NCBI GenBank assembly: GCA_042408535.1
Contig: JBHORA010000039.1
Coordinates: 3,715 to 67,714 of the forward strand
Reading direction: 5' to 3'
Length of the DNA stretch: 64,000 bases
Source: BPIH01 sp042408535
GTDB taxonomy: Bacteria > Chloroflexota > Limnocylindria > Limnocylindrales > CSP1-4
The notes beneath the pieces were generated by a model, which saw only the letters and a program-made list of their open reading frames with translations, was not told the origin of the DNA and made no database searches. Position 1 is the stretch's first letter. Every line of letters starts with the position of its first letter. The translations under genes and the position numbers were made by a program. Positions 26,008-33,613 of the stretch are shown in pieces.

Positions 26008-27279
26008 TCAGACGACCTTGTCGTCGGGGAGAGCCTCGACGAACTCGAGCCCGAGCCGGGCCGCTTCGTAGGCCGAGCCGACGAGGTGGTGGTACGGGAC
26101 TCCGGAGAACTCGTGGTGGCTCCGGGTCGGCCACTCCGTTCCCTCGGCCCATTCGGCCCGCTGAAGCTCGATGTACCCCTCCTCCTGCCGCTCCGCCATG
26201 GCCGCCAGGAGGCGCGACAGCCCGAGGCCGTTCGCGTGCTGGCCGCCGAGGGTGATGAAGATGAAGCGAAAGCCGAGGTCGGCAAGCTCGGCGAAGCGAA
26301 GCGGGTTCGGGTCGTTGAACCACTTGAAGCTCGACGACCAGTTGAAGGCGAAGCGGGCCCCTGGGAAGCGTCGCCGAACCTCGGTCGCGAAGGTCTCGAC
26401 CGGGCCGCGGTCGGCGGTCGGGAACTCGCACCAGACGAGATCGGGGATGCCCGTGTCGAGATAGCGGAGGGCTCGCTCGATGGCGAGGGCGAGACCGCGG
26501 GTCGACTCCGGTGCGTCGATGGCCGAGACGCCGTCGGTCCGGGCGATGATGACGAAGTCCGGGTTGCCGACGTCATCGGCGACGGCCCGCATCATCCGGA
26601 GCTTGCCGATCATCTCGTTCGCCGAGACGAGGGCCTTGCCACCGATGTGGCCGCAGCGCTTCGGGAAGACCTGGTCTTCCAGGTGGGCTCCAGCAACGCC
26701 GGCCGTCACGAGGAGCTCGGTCTGGCGCTGGACATTGAAGATGTTTCCGTAGCCGGCGTCCATGTCGACGACGACCGGTGGGATGTCGAGGTGACGGGGC
26801 GGGATGCCCTTCTCGGGATCGCCGATGGCCATCGTCAGCTGGAACTTCCGGAGGGCCATGACGGTGCGACGGGCGGCGTCCGCGATCTCGACCCCGTTGT
26901 AGAGGTCCATGTCGGTCGTCCCGAGGTGGCCGATGGCGAACGAGTAGCCGCTGAAGTAGACGGCCCGGAAGCCGTAGTACATGACGAGCTGGGCGCCGAA
27001 GGGGTCGTAGACGCCGGGACCGAAGAGGTACGGCTCGCTCTCGAGGAGCTGGCGCATCCGGATCGAGGGATGGGTCCAGCGGGTCGCCGGGACGGCGTAC
27101 CCGTCCGGGAGGAGGGGCGTGGCGACGAGGGGAGCTCGGCTCGTGCCAACGCCCGGTGCAGCGCCGCCACTCGGGCTCAATCCGTCGGCGCTCGCCGTCG
27201 AAGCCGGAGCCCGATGGCGGCCGCCCGCCGCTCTTCGGTCGGGGAAGGGAATGGTGCGGCGTCGCTCGTCGTCGGTCAT
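26008..27279 (-). CDS. aceA: Isocitrate lyase
   Basis: 423 residues. Splits isocitrate to glyoxylate and succinate. Motifs: GVYDPFGAQLVMYYGFRAVY, VDMDAGYGN (metal site), HLEDQVFPKRCGHIGGK (the catalytic Cys loop; classical isocitrate lyases have K-K-C-G-H, this one K-R-C-G-H as in methylisocitrate lyases), IIARTDGVSAIDAPES and FNWSSSFKW. Adjacent malate synthase decides for the glyoxylate role. ATG 27279 is chosen because GAGGAGGT lies just upstream; the 50 residues before the conserved domain are Ser/Ala/Pro-rich. Upstream lies a 64-codon gene and the LysR operator. Confidence 0.93.
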   Translation of the reverse strand: MTDDERRRTIPFPDRRAAGGRHRAPASTASADGLSPSGGAAPGVGTSRAPLVATPLLPDGYAVPATRWTHPSIRMRQLLESEPYLFGPGVYDPFGAQLVMYYGFRAVYFSGYSFAIGHLGTTDMDLYNGVEIADAARRTVMALRKFQLTMAIGDPEKGIPPRHLDIPPVVVDMDAGYGNIFNVQRQTELLVTAGVAGAHLEDQVFPKRCGHIGGKALVSANEMIGKLRMMRAVADDVGNPDFVIIARTDGVSAIDAPESTRGLALAIERALRYLDTGIPDLVWCEFPTADRGPVETFATEVRRRFPGARFAFNWSSSFKWFNDPNPLRFAELADLGFRFIFITLGGQHANGLGLSRLLAAMAERQEEGYIELQRAEWAEGTEWPTRSHHEFSGVPYHHLVGSAYEAARLGLEFVEALPDDKVV

Positions 27280-27395
27280 GACCTCCTCACCTCGCGCTCT
27301 GCCGGGGCGTTTCGCTCGTGGCTGCGCTCGTCTCGCGACGGGTGCCCCACCGCCGACTGCCGCCGGCGCTCGGGGCGGGCCGTCGATGCCGGTGG

Positions 27396-27590
27396 CTACT
27401 CGTTCGGGTGGTCGTGCCCGCAGGCTTCGGGACAGCGACACTCGGCGGTGATCGGGTCGTCGATGGTCGGCCGCGGGCCTTCGCCGTTCGGCGCCGGCTC
27501 CGCGATCTCGTCCAGGGGGACGCCGATCATCCAAAGGTGGCCGGGGGCAACGATCTGGCGGTCGACGAGGACCTTCATCCGAGCGTTCAT
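27396..27590 (-). CDS. Small His/Cys-tail protein in glyoxylate operon
   Basis: 64 residues: MNARMKVLVDRQIVAPGHLW followed by MIGVPLDEIAEPAPNGEG, and a metal-ligand-like tail CRCPEACGHDHPNE (three Cys, two His in 13 residues). GGGGAGA lies eight bases before the ATG on the minus strand. It is the first gene after the divergent promoter and precedes aceA by 117 bases. Not recognised. The compact cluster at the end could bind a metal. Real-looking codon use; role unknown. Confidence 0.55.
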   Translation of the reverse strand: MNARMKVLVDRQIVAPGHLWMIGVPLDEIAEPAPNGEGPRPTIDDPITAECRCPEACGHDHPNE

Positions 27591-27672
27591 TCGATTTCTC
27601 CCCTGCTGCGTCGTGTTCGAGCTTCCGCCGGCTGGCGAGCGAGTCCCATCCTGTCATGAGCCAGGCCATAAG

Positions 27673-27690
27673 TCCAATCGAATGATTGGA
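27673..27690. promoter_or_regulatory. Perfect palindrome, probable LysR-type operator
   Basis: TCCAATCGAATGATTGGA: seven-base arms TCCAATC and GATTGGA around GAAT. It is AT-richer than its surroundings and sits in the divergent region, 69 bases before the LysR-type gene and 83 bases upstream of the small gene that leads aceA. Position and symmetry fit a LysR-family binding site controlling both directions. Confidence 0.6.
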
Positions 27691-27758
27691 TCGAGAGCAT
27701 CGTTCTGCCTTATGATGTGCCACGAAGCAGGCCCTGAGCCGCCAGAGGGAGGCGACGC

Positions 27759-28693
27759 GTGCTCCTCGCTCAGATCGAAGGCTTCCTCGAGATCGCCCGC
27801 CAGGGCAACCTGAGCCGGGCCGCCGCGACGCTCCACGTCACCCAGCCGGCCCTGACCGCCCGCCTGGCAGGACTCGAGCAGGAGCTCGGCGCGCCGCTCT
27901 TCCGCCGCTCGCACCGGGGCATGGAGCTGACCGACGCCGGCCGGGCCTTCCTTCCCTACGCCGAACGGGCCCTGGCTGCCCTTCGGGACGGTCGTGCCCT
28001 CGTCGTCGAGCTCCGACGCGGAGCTGCCGGGGAGCTCGTCCTCGGCGCTGCGCCCGCGGTGAGCACGTACGTCCTGCCCGGTCTCCTGAGTCGCTACACG
28101 CGGCGCCACCCGTCGGTCCGGCTCGTCGTCCGGACCGGCCACTCGGAGGAGATCGTCGAGCTCGTTCTCCGCGATGAGGTGGCGGTCGGGCTCATCCGGG
28201 AGATCCGCCATCCCGGACTCGAGATTCGTCCCCTCTACGAAGATCGCCTCGTTCTCGTCGTCCCGCCGGGCCACCCCTTCGCCGCGGAGGGGCAGATCGA
28301 GCTGGCCGAGATCGCCGAGACCCGGATGATCCTCTTCGATCGGACGTCGAGCTACTACGAGCTCACCCACGCCCTCTTTCGGTCGGCCGGGGTCGCTCCG
28401 CGGAGCGTCATCGAGCTCGACAACATCGATGCGGCGAAGCAGATGGTCGGCAGGGGCTCGGCGTCGCGCTCCTACCGGCGACGGCCGTCGCCACCGAGCT
28501 CGCCGACGGTCGGCTCGTCGGGGTGGCGATTCGGGACGCGGTGCCGCCGCGCCGGCGCATCGTCGCCGTCCGGCGGGCCGATGCCGGCCCGATGAGTCAG
28601 CCCGTGGCTGCCTTCTACGAGGTCCTCGGCGGGATCGGGGCGGTCCTGTCCGCGGGGCGACCCGTCGATCCGCGGCTGGAGCCCTCGGCCTGA
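27759..28693 (+). pseudogene. LysR-type regulator with C-terminal frameshift
   Basis: The helix-turn-helix (FLEIARQGNLSRAAATLHVT, QPALTARLAGLEQELG) and the substrate-binding domain are normal up to DNIDAAKQMVGRG. Then the frame turns into Arg/Ser/Pro-rich sequence ending at 28595. One base further on, the family's expected sequence continues: LGVALLPATAVATELADGRL, VGVAIRDAVPPRRRIVAVRR, then a normal end at TGA 28691-28693. A single-base deletion within GGCAGGGGCTCGGC (about 28449-28462) explains this. The repaired protein is about 311 residues. It is divergent from the glyoxylate genes and probably their acetate- or fatty-acid-responsive regulator. Either a true recent mutation or a sequencing error. 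Confidence 0.8.
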
Positions 28694-29091
28694 GGCTCCC
28701 GCTCGGCTCGCTCGCCGGATCCGTCGAGGAGGCAGCGGCCGATCCGGACGAGGGTGTGGCCGAGCCGCGTCCGAAGGGTGGCGGAGCCGCTTCCGCGATC
28801 GGGTCGGCCCCCGGCCCGGGTGGCGTCGGCGGCCCGGGCGCCTTGGCTGGCGCGGGTGGCCTCCGTCGCGCCGGTGGCCTCGGTGGCCCGGGTGGCCTCG
28901 GTGGCCCGGGTGGCCTCGGTAGCCCTGGTGGCCTCGGTGGCCCGGGTGGCCTCGGCGGCCCGGGTGGCCTCGGTGGGCCGGGTGGCACGAGCGGCTCGAT
29001 GGAGGGTCCGTTCGAGGGCGATCTGGCGGACGAGGGCGTCTCGCTCGCGATGGAGAATCCAGCCGAGGTGTTCGTGATCGTGGAGCGACAT
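28615..29091 (-). CDS. Hypothetical protein with (TRATEA)n repeat
   Basis: 158 residues. The N-terminal 40 residues are charged and helical (MSLHDHEHLGWILHRERDAL). The central 50 residues are an in-frame repeat of the six-residue unit TRATEA, encoded by an 18-base minisatellite. A short amphipathic segment follows (LRTRLGHTLVRIGRCLLDG), then a basic tail. The N- and C-terminal parts look genuine; the repeat varies in length by design. The 3' end overlaps the LysR gene end by 79 bases, convergently. Function unknown. It is divergent from the WYL regulator, with which it shares a 90-base promoter region. Confidence 0.5.
   Translation of the reverse strand: MSLHDHEHLGWILHRERDALVRQIALERTLHRAARATRPTEATRAAEATRATEATRATEATRATEATRATEATGATEATRASQGARAADATRAGGRPDRGSGSATLRTRLGHTLVRIGRCLLDGSGERAEREPQAEGSSRGSTGRPADRTAPIPPRTS
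28857..28992. repeat. 18-base minisatellite (about seven copies)
   Basis: Tandem copies of the unit GGTGGCCTCGGTGGCCCG with a few substitutions. Length is a multiple of three, so both the minus-strand protein (TRATEA repeat) and the opposite strand (Gly-Pro-Gly collagen-like frame) stay open across it. Confidence 0.85.
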
Positions 29092-29180
29092 CGGTTCCTT
29101 CCCTGCCTAAGCCTGCGGACGCCCACACCCTAGCGGCCATTCCTGCCACTTTCTGGCAACAATGGCGCTAGGATCCGTGC

Positions 29181-30161
29181 ATGCGCGCCAGTCGCCTCGT
29201 GGCGCTCCTCCTCCACCTCCAGAACCGCGGCCGGATGACGGCCGGGGAGCTCGCCGCGGCCCTCGAGGTGTCGCCGCGCACGATCTACCGCGACCTCGAG
29301 GCCCTGAGCGCGGCCGGCATCCCGATCTGGGCGGAACGCGGGCCGGGTGGCGGGATCCAGCTCGTCGAGGGGTATCGCACCCGGCTGACGGGGCTCACGG
29401 CGGACGAAGCCGCAGCGGTCATGCTCGCTGGCCTGCCGGGACCGGCAGCCGAGCTCGGGCTCGGGACCGTCCTCGCGGCGGCCGAGCTCAAGGTTCTCGC
29501 CGCGCTGCCGCCCGAGCTCCGCGGGCGAGCAGCGCGCATGCGAGCCCGCTTCCACCTCGACGCGCCGGGCTGGTTCCGGGCCGCCGATGCCGTGCCGCAC
29601 CTGGCCGGGCTCGCCGAGGCGACGTGGAACGACGAACGCCTCCGCATCCGGTACCGGCGCGACGACGAGGTCGTCGAGCGGACGGTGGAGCCGCTGGGCC
29701 TCGTCCTCAAAGCCGGGTCCTGGTACCTCGTCGCCCGGCGCGACGGGGTGTACCGCACGTACCGGGTGTCGAGGATCGTCGGTGTCGAGTCGACCGGCGA
29801 GCGCTTCGAGCGACCGTCCGACTTCGACCTGGCCACGTACTGGGCGCGGTCGACGGCCAGCCTCGAGGCGGGCCCGGAGGGCAGGCCGCCGTACCCGGTG
29901 ACCCTCCGACTGACCGCTGGCGGTGCGGCCGCGCTCGTGGCGATCCTCGGGGAGGCGCGAGCGCGCGTCGCCCTGGACAGCGCCGGGTCCGCCGACGAGG
30001 CGGGCTGGCGAACCGTCGTCGTGGATCTCGAGAGCCCCGGTTGGGCGCACGAGGTCGCGGTCCGTCTGGCCGATCGAGCCGAGGTGCTCGCTCCCTCCGA
30101 CCTGAGATTGCGGGTGGTCGAGACGGCTCGGGCGTTCGCCGCTCGGTACGCCGGGGGCTGA
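29181..30161 (+). CDS. WYL-domain transcriptional regulator
   Basis: 326 residues. An N-terminal HTH of the DeoR/HTH_11 type (RLVALLLHLQNRGRMTAGEL, LEVSPRTIYRDLEALSAAGI), a wing (IWAERGPGGGIQLVEGY), then a WYL domain (about 145-215) in which the ligand-binding residues can be read as EPLGLVLKAGSWYLVARRDG, and a WCX C-terminal part. WYL proteins sense nucleotides or other small ligands and often regulate DNA repair or defence genes. ATG 29181. The neighbour is divergent. No operon partner; autoregulation or control of the divergent gene is likely. Confidence 0.9.
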   Translation: MRASRLVALLLHLQNRGRMTAGELAAALEVSPRTIYRDLEALSAAGIPIWAERGPGGGIQLVEGYRTRLTGLTADEAAAVMLAGLPGPAAELGLGTVLAAAELKVLAALPPELRGRAARMRARFHLDAPGWFRAADAVPHLAGLAEATWNDERLRIRYRRDDEVVERTVEPLGLVLKAGSWYLVARRDGVYRTYRVSRIVGVESTGERFERPSDFDLATYWARSTASLEAGPEGRPPYPVTLRLTAGGAAALVAILGEARARVALDSAGSADEAGWRTVVVDLESPGWAHEVAVRLADRAEVLAPSDLRLRVVETARAFAARYAGG

Positions 30162-30614
30162 TCGGGGCTGGACGAGGGCGCCTCACCGCGTCGTGAGCGC
30201 TCGTTGCGCCGGTCGACGGCGAGTCGCGCTCGTGCCCGCGTATCGCGGTCGGTGTTCCACCGACGGTCCTGCGCCGGCCCCATCGCTTCTCTCGGTCCGA
30301 TCGCGCCGATCGCGCCGCGCCGGTCCCAGCCAGTCCCCGTCGCGGTCTCCGGGCCGAACGCGCGCCGACCGGGCCGCGTGGGTCACGGCCCGGTCCCATC
30401 GGGGCCCTCCGGCGCACCGCACGCCGCGCTGCGCCGGTCGCGATCCAGTCATTGCCACCCCTACGACCTCCTCGGACCCGACCGCGGCTCCTGCGCGCGG
30501 CGCTGCGCCGGTCGCGATCCAGTCATTGCCACGGCCCTCCGGAGAAGCGCACGCCGAGCTTCTGTCCATTTGTCCCTCGTCAGCCTCGATGCCTCGGAGT
30601 ATCGTTGCCGGATC
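30162..30614. other. Intergenic region with direct repeats
   Basis: About 450 bases with no confident gene. It contains a 33-base exact direct repeat (see next entry) and several shorter copies of TGCGCCGGTCG. Confidence 0.4.
30426..30532 (+). repeat. 33-base direct repeat pair
   Basis: Two exact copies at 30426-30458 and 30500-30532, both reading GCGCTGCGCCGGTCGCGATC at the start and CAGTCATTGCCAC at the end, 74 bases apart. They lie 83 bases upstream of the AMMECR1 gene and could be operators or a slipped duplication. Confidence 0.8.
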
Positions 30615-31421
30615 ATGGATGAGCGACCGATCGCGGCGACCGAGACGACGAGCGGGTCGGCCGGGTCGAGGACGAGCCTCGCCCTTCGGCCCGAGACTCG
30701 CCACTGGCTCCTCTCCCTCGCCCGAGCGGCTGTCGGCAGCGCGGCCGAGGCGTACCGGGACGGCCGGCTCGACGAGCTCGAGGAGCGGCTCGCGGGCTAC
30801 GGGCCGGCGGGTGGGCAACCGCGCGAGGAGGCCGGTGGGGCAGCGGGCGCGGGGGCGTCGGGTGCGGGGGCGTCGGGTGCGGGGGCGTCGAGCGAGGTGG
30901 CTCGCGACCTCGTTCGGCCGGCGGCCGCCTTCGTGACCCTCACCGTCGGCGGCGAGCTGCGCGGTTGCATGGGCCGGCTCGACGCCGGGCGTCCTCTCTG
31001 GGAGAACGTCCGGGACGCTGCCATCGCTGCCGCGATCGGCGATCCGCGGTTCCCGCCGCTGGCGCCCGAGGAGGTGCCTCGGGTCAGGATCGAGGTTTCG
31101 ATCCTCAGTCTGCTGACGGAGATCGCGGACGCCGCCGACTTCGACGCGGAGCGGCACGGCATCGTCGTCGAGGCCGCTGGCCGGCGGGCCCTCCTCCTGC
31201 CGAAGGTCGCTCGGGAGCAGGGTTGGGACGAGGCGGCGACCCTGGCCGCGGTGTGCCGCAAAGCCGGGCTGCCGCCCGAAGCATGGCGCTGGCCGGAGGC
31301 CCGCCTCTGGGTGTTCGAGGCGGAGGACTTCGGCGAGGCGGAGTGGTCGGCGGGTCCGGGCACCGCTGGGGCCGGGACGCGTTCCGCCGGGATCCACTCC
31401 GACAGCGGGGACGAGCGATGA
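30615..31421 (+). CDS. AMMECR1-domain protein (AmmeMemoRadiSam system A)
   Basis: 268 residues. AMMECR1 fold with the hallmark FVTLTVGGELRGCMGRLDAG (L-R-G-C-x-G), then RFPPLAPEEVPRVRIEVSIL and LLLPKVAREQGWDEAATLAA, VCRKAGLPPEAWR. Family members occur alone or with radical-SAM and Memo partners; here neither is nearby. Between residues about 70 and 95 lies a low-complexity insert of GAGAS units encoded by a 15-base repeat (30845-30890). The last 25 residues are also disordered. ATG 30615; the stop overlaps the start of an HPr-like gene (ATGA), so the two are coupled. Confidence 0.88.
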   Translation: MDERPIAATETTSGSAGSRTSLALRPETRHWLLSLARAAVGSAAEAYRDGRLDELEERLAGYGPAGGQPREEAGGAAGAGASGAGASGAGASSEVARDLVRPAAAFVTLTVGGELRGCMGRLDAGRPLWENVRDAAIAAAIGDPRFPPLAPEEVPRVRIEVSILSLLTEIADAADFDAERHGIVVEAAGRRALLLPKVAREQGWDEAATLAAVCRKAGLPPEAWRWPEARLWVFEAEDFGEAEWSAGPGTAGAGTRSAGIHSDSGDER

Positions 31422-31714
31422 CCGCCTCGCGCCACGTCGTTCGCGACGTCGTCTTCCGCGACCGCTACGGCCTCCACCCTCGAGCCGCAATGCGGATCAG
31501 CCAGACCGCGGCGCGGTTCGGGGCGCGGATGACCCTCGAAGACCTGACCGCCGGTTCCGCGCCGGTGGAGGTCCGGAGCATGCTCACGCTCGTCGGGGCT
31601 GCCATCCGGGCCGGCGACCGGGTCCGGGTAGCAGCCGACGGCGAGGATGGCGAGGCCGCCGTCTCGGCGATCGCCGACCTCCTCGAAGGTGGTGTCTGCC
31701 ACCCCGGCGGGTAA
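31418..31714 (+). CDS. HPr-family phosphocarrier protein
   Basis: 98 residues. Begins MTASRHVVRDVVFRDRYGLH followed by PRAAMRISQTAARF: the active-site His in G-L-H-P-R-A. The second site, Ser in VEVRSMLTLVGAAI, is conserved. HPr normally carries phosphate from enzyme I to sugar permeases, or is a signalling form (Crh/NPr). No PTS enzyme is visible here, and the start overlaps the AMMECR1 stop (ATGA). It could be a regulatory HPr paralogue. GTG and other starts were not needed. Assignment of the fold is clear; the role is open. Confidence 0.85.
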   Translation: MTASRHVVRDVVFRDRYGLHPRAAMRISQTAARFGARMTLEDLTAGSAPVEVRSMLTLVGAAIRAGDRVRVAADGEDGEAAVSAIADLLEGGVCHPGG

Positions 31715-32190
31715 CCGGCAATCTCGGGGTCAGGGGTTCGGATCCCGAGCGCCATGCGGCCTCCACGTCCACGCCCATCCGTCGCGGATGACACTCAGAG
31801 CGAACAGTACGCGCTCCGTTCCGCCGCCGTGCTCTCGGATGACACCCAGGCCGAACAACACGAGAGGTTCGGCCGCCGCGAACCCCGTTTCTGTTCGCCC
31901 TGAGTGTCACTCGCCGCCGAACCGCGCCCCGACGCCCCGTTCTGTCCGCTCAGGCCGTCAGCCCGTGCGCTCGAGCCCGCCGAACCTGCGTTCTGTTCGG
32001 CGACAGCGTCACAGCCCGCCAGGAGGACGGCCGCGAACCCCGTTCTGTTCGCCCTGCGTGTCACTCGCCGCCGAACCGCGCCCCGACGCCCCGTTCCGTC
32101 CGCTCAGGCCGTCACGTCCCGCCAGGCTGAGGGCCGAAGCCCCGCCCGACGCCTGACCCGGCACGCCGCGGCCGCCACCCCACGCGGCCG
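31715..32190. other. Intergenic region filled with short repeats
   Basis: About 475 bases without a convincing gene. Open frames on both strands are Pro/Ala/Arg nonsense created by the repeats listed in the next entry. Confidence 0.5.
31787..32116. repeat. Seven-copy motif family and 85-base direct repeat
   Basis: A motif close to TTCTGTTCGCCCTGAGTGTC appears seven times: inverted at 31787 and 31838, direct at 31889, 31940, 31991, 32043 and 32094. Spacing of direct copies is near 51 bases throughout. The stretch 31876-31960 is repeated at 32031-32114 with few changes. An ordered, regularly spaced array in both orientations; not a coding feature. Confidence 0.75.
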
Positions 32191-33606
32191 TCACCCGCGC
32201 CCGACCCGGCGATACCGGCGGGCGACCCCCGCGAAGGCCGGCAGCCGGGCCAGGGCAGCCGACAGACGTCCCGGTCGGCCGTCCCGCCGCTCGACCGCGA
32301 GGAGGGCGTCGGCCGTCGAGCTGTCCGCCGGTCGGGCGTCAACGACGGCCACGTCGATCCTGACCCGGCCCGGGTCCGAAACCCCGAGACCGGCGATCTC
32401 CTCGGGGGACGGAGCATCCTCGAAGGCGAGCCGCACCTCCGCTTCGGCCCGCCAGTTCGGCCGCCGGAGGAGGATCGCCCGCCAGAGCCGCCCCACGGCC
32501 GGCGTCACCCGACCCTCTCCCGGCCGTGGTCGACTCGCCAGCGCCTCGCCGCGCGCCCAGCGGGCCGCCTGGTGGAGGAGCGCGTACTCGTCGAGGTCGG
32601 CGTAGTCGGCGAGCCGTTCGACCGGCGAGCCCTCCCCGAAGAGCGCCCGGATCGAAGGCTCGAAGACCTCGGCCAGGTCGAGATCGATGGCCCGCACCGT
32701 CCAATGGAAGTAGACCTGCTGGTACATGAAAAGCCGCGCCGTGAGGAACATCTCGAGCGCCCCCAGGCCCGGCTCGTAGATCGTCAGGCCCCGGTCGGTG
32801 ACGAAGGCGTAGCGCCGGAGCCGCTCGACGTCGACCGGTCCGATGGCGACTCCCGTCAGGTACGCGTCGCGTCGGACGTAGTCGAGGTTGTCGACCGTGA
32901 AGACCCCAGAGAAGAGCGGCTGGAGCCAGCGGAGCCAGCGCGGCATCGACGGATCGGCGAGGGCGGGCTTGGCGATGAGGTAGGAGACCCAGCGCGGGTC
33001 GATCGCCTCGCCGGGCCCGAAGCGGTCCCGCTCCGGCATGACCCCCGGAGCCCGCCGCAGCCCGGCGATGAGAGGCCCCAGCTCCCGCTCGACGATGAGC
33101 TGGCTCAGGTCCTCGTGGCTGAGGCGCTTCCCGGGTGCGCGGCGCGGATCGGGGGGCGCCTCGAAGGCGGCGAGGACGTGGTCGTCGAAGAAGTGGGCGA
33201 AGGGGCCGTGGCCGACATCGTGGAGGAGCCCGGCGATCCGGAGCGTCTCGACGACGAGACCCTCCGAGGGGATGCTCGCGACCGGTTCGCCGGTGCCGAG
33301 CAAGGCCTCACGAAGCGAGGGGTAGAGGGCGCGCCCCCAGAGACCGGCTTCGTGCATGACGCCCAGGCCGTGGGTGAAGCGGCTGTGTTCGGCGGTCGGG
33401 AAGACCCAGCGCGCGCTCTGGAGCTGGCTGATCCGGCGCAGCCGCTGGAGCCAGGCCGAATCGAGGAGGTCCTCTTCGGCGACGTCCTCCTCTGGCAGCT
33501 CGGCCCGCCGCGCCTCGGCCGGGCTGAGGCGCTTCGTCAGCTCGAGGTAGCCGTGGATCGGATCGCTGATGAGGTTGACGGCGGCGAACCGCGGATGGCG
33601 GCGCAT
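32191..33606 (-). CDS. HD-domain phosphohydrolase
   Basis: 471 residues. N-terminal: INLISDPIHGYLELT-like segment (VNLISDPIHGYLEL), then QLQSARWVFPTAEHSRFTHG and the H...HD motif GLLHDVGHGPFAHFF, with the trailing Asp in VDNLDYVRRDAYLTGVAIG. This is the dGTPase/YpgQ-like HD superfamily (cd00077 type; COG1078), which includes dNTP triphosphohydrolases. The C-terminal third is a specific domain. ATG 33606 is set by AAGGAG six bases before; a longer frame upstream has no support. It follows the WYL gene by seven bases, so it is the downstream partner of that regulator. Confidence 0.88.
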   Translation of the reverse strand: MRRHPRFAAVNLISDPIHGYLELTKRLSPAEARRAELPEEDVAEEDLLDSAWLQRLRRISQLQSARWVFPTAEHSRFTHGLGVMHEAGLWGRALYPSLREALLGTGEPVASIPSEGLVVETLRIAGLLHDVGHGPFAHFFDDHVLAAFEAPPDPRRAPGKRLSHEDLSQLIVERELGPLIAGLRRAPGVMPERDRFGPGEAIDPRWVSYLIAKPALADPSMPRWLRWLQPLFSGVFTVDNLDYVRRDAYLTGVAIGPVDVERLRRYAFVTDRGLTIYEPGLGALEMFLTARLFMYQQVYFHWTVRAIDLDLAEVFEPSIRALFGEGSPVERLADYADLDEYALLHQAARWARGEALASRPRPGEGRVTPAVGRLWRAILLRRPNWRAEAEVRLAFEDAPSPEEIAGLGVSDPGRVRIDVAVVDARPADSSTADALLAVERRDGRPGRLSAALARLPAFAGVARRYRRVGRG

Positions 33607-33613
33607 CCGCTCC

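Noticed and set aside
28429..29133. Collagen-like Gly-Pro-Gly protein on the plus strand
   Set aside because: It exists only because the 18-base minisatellite is open in every frame; the ends carry the frameshifted LysR tail and there is no signal peptide.
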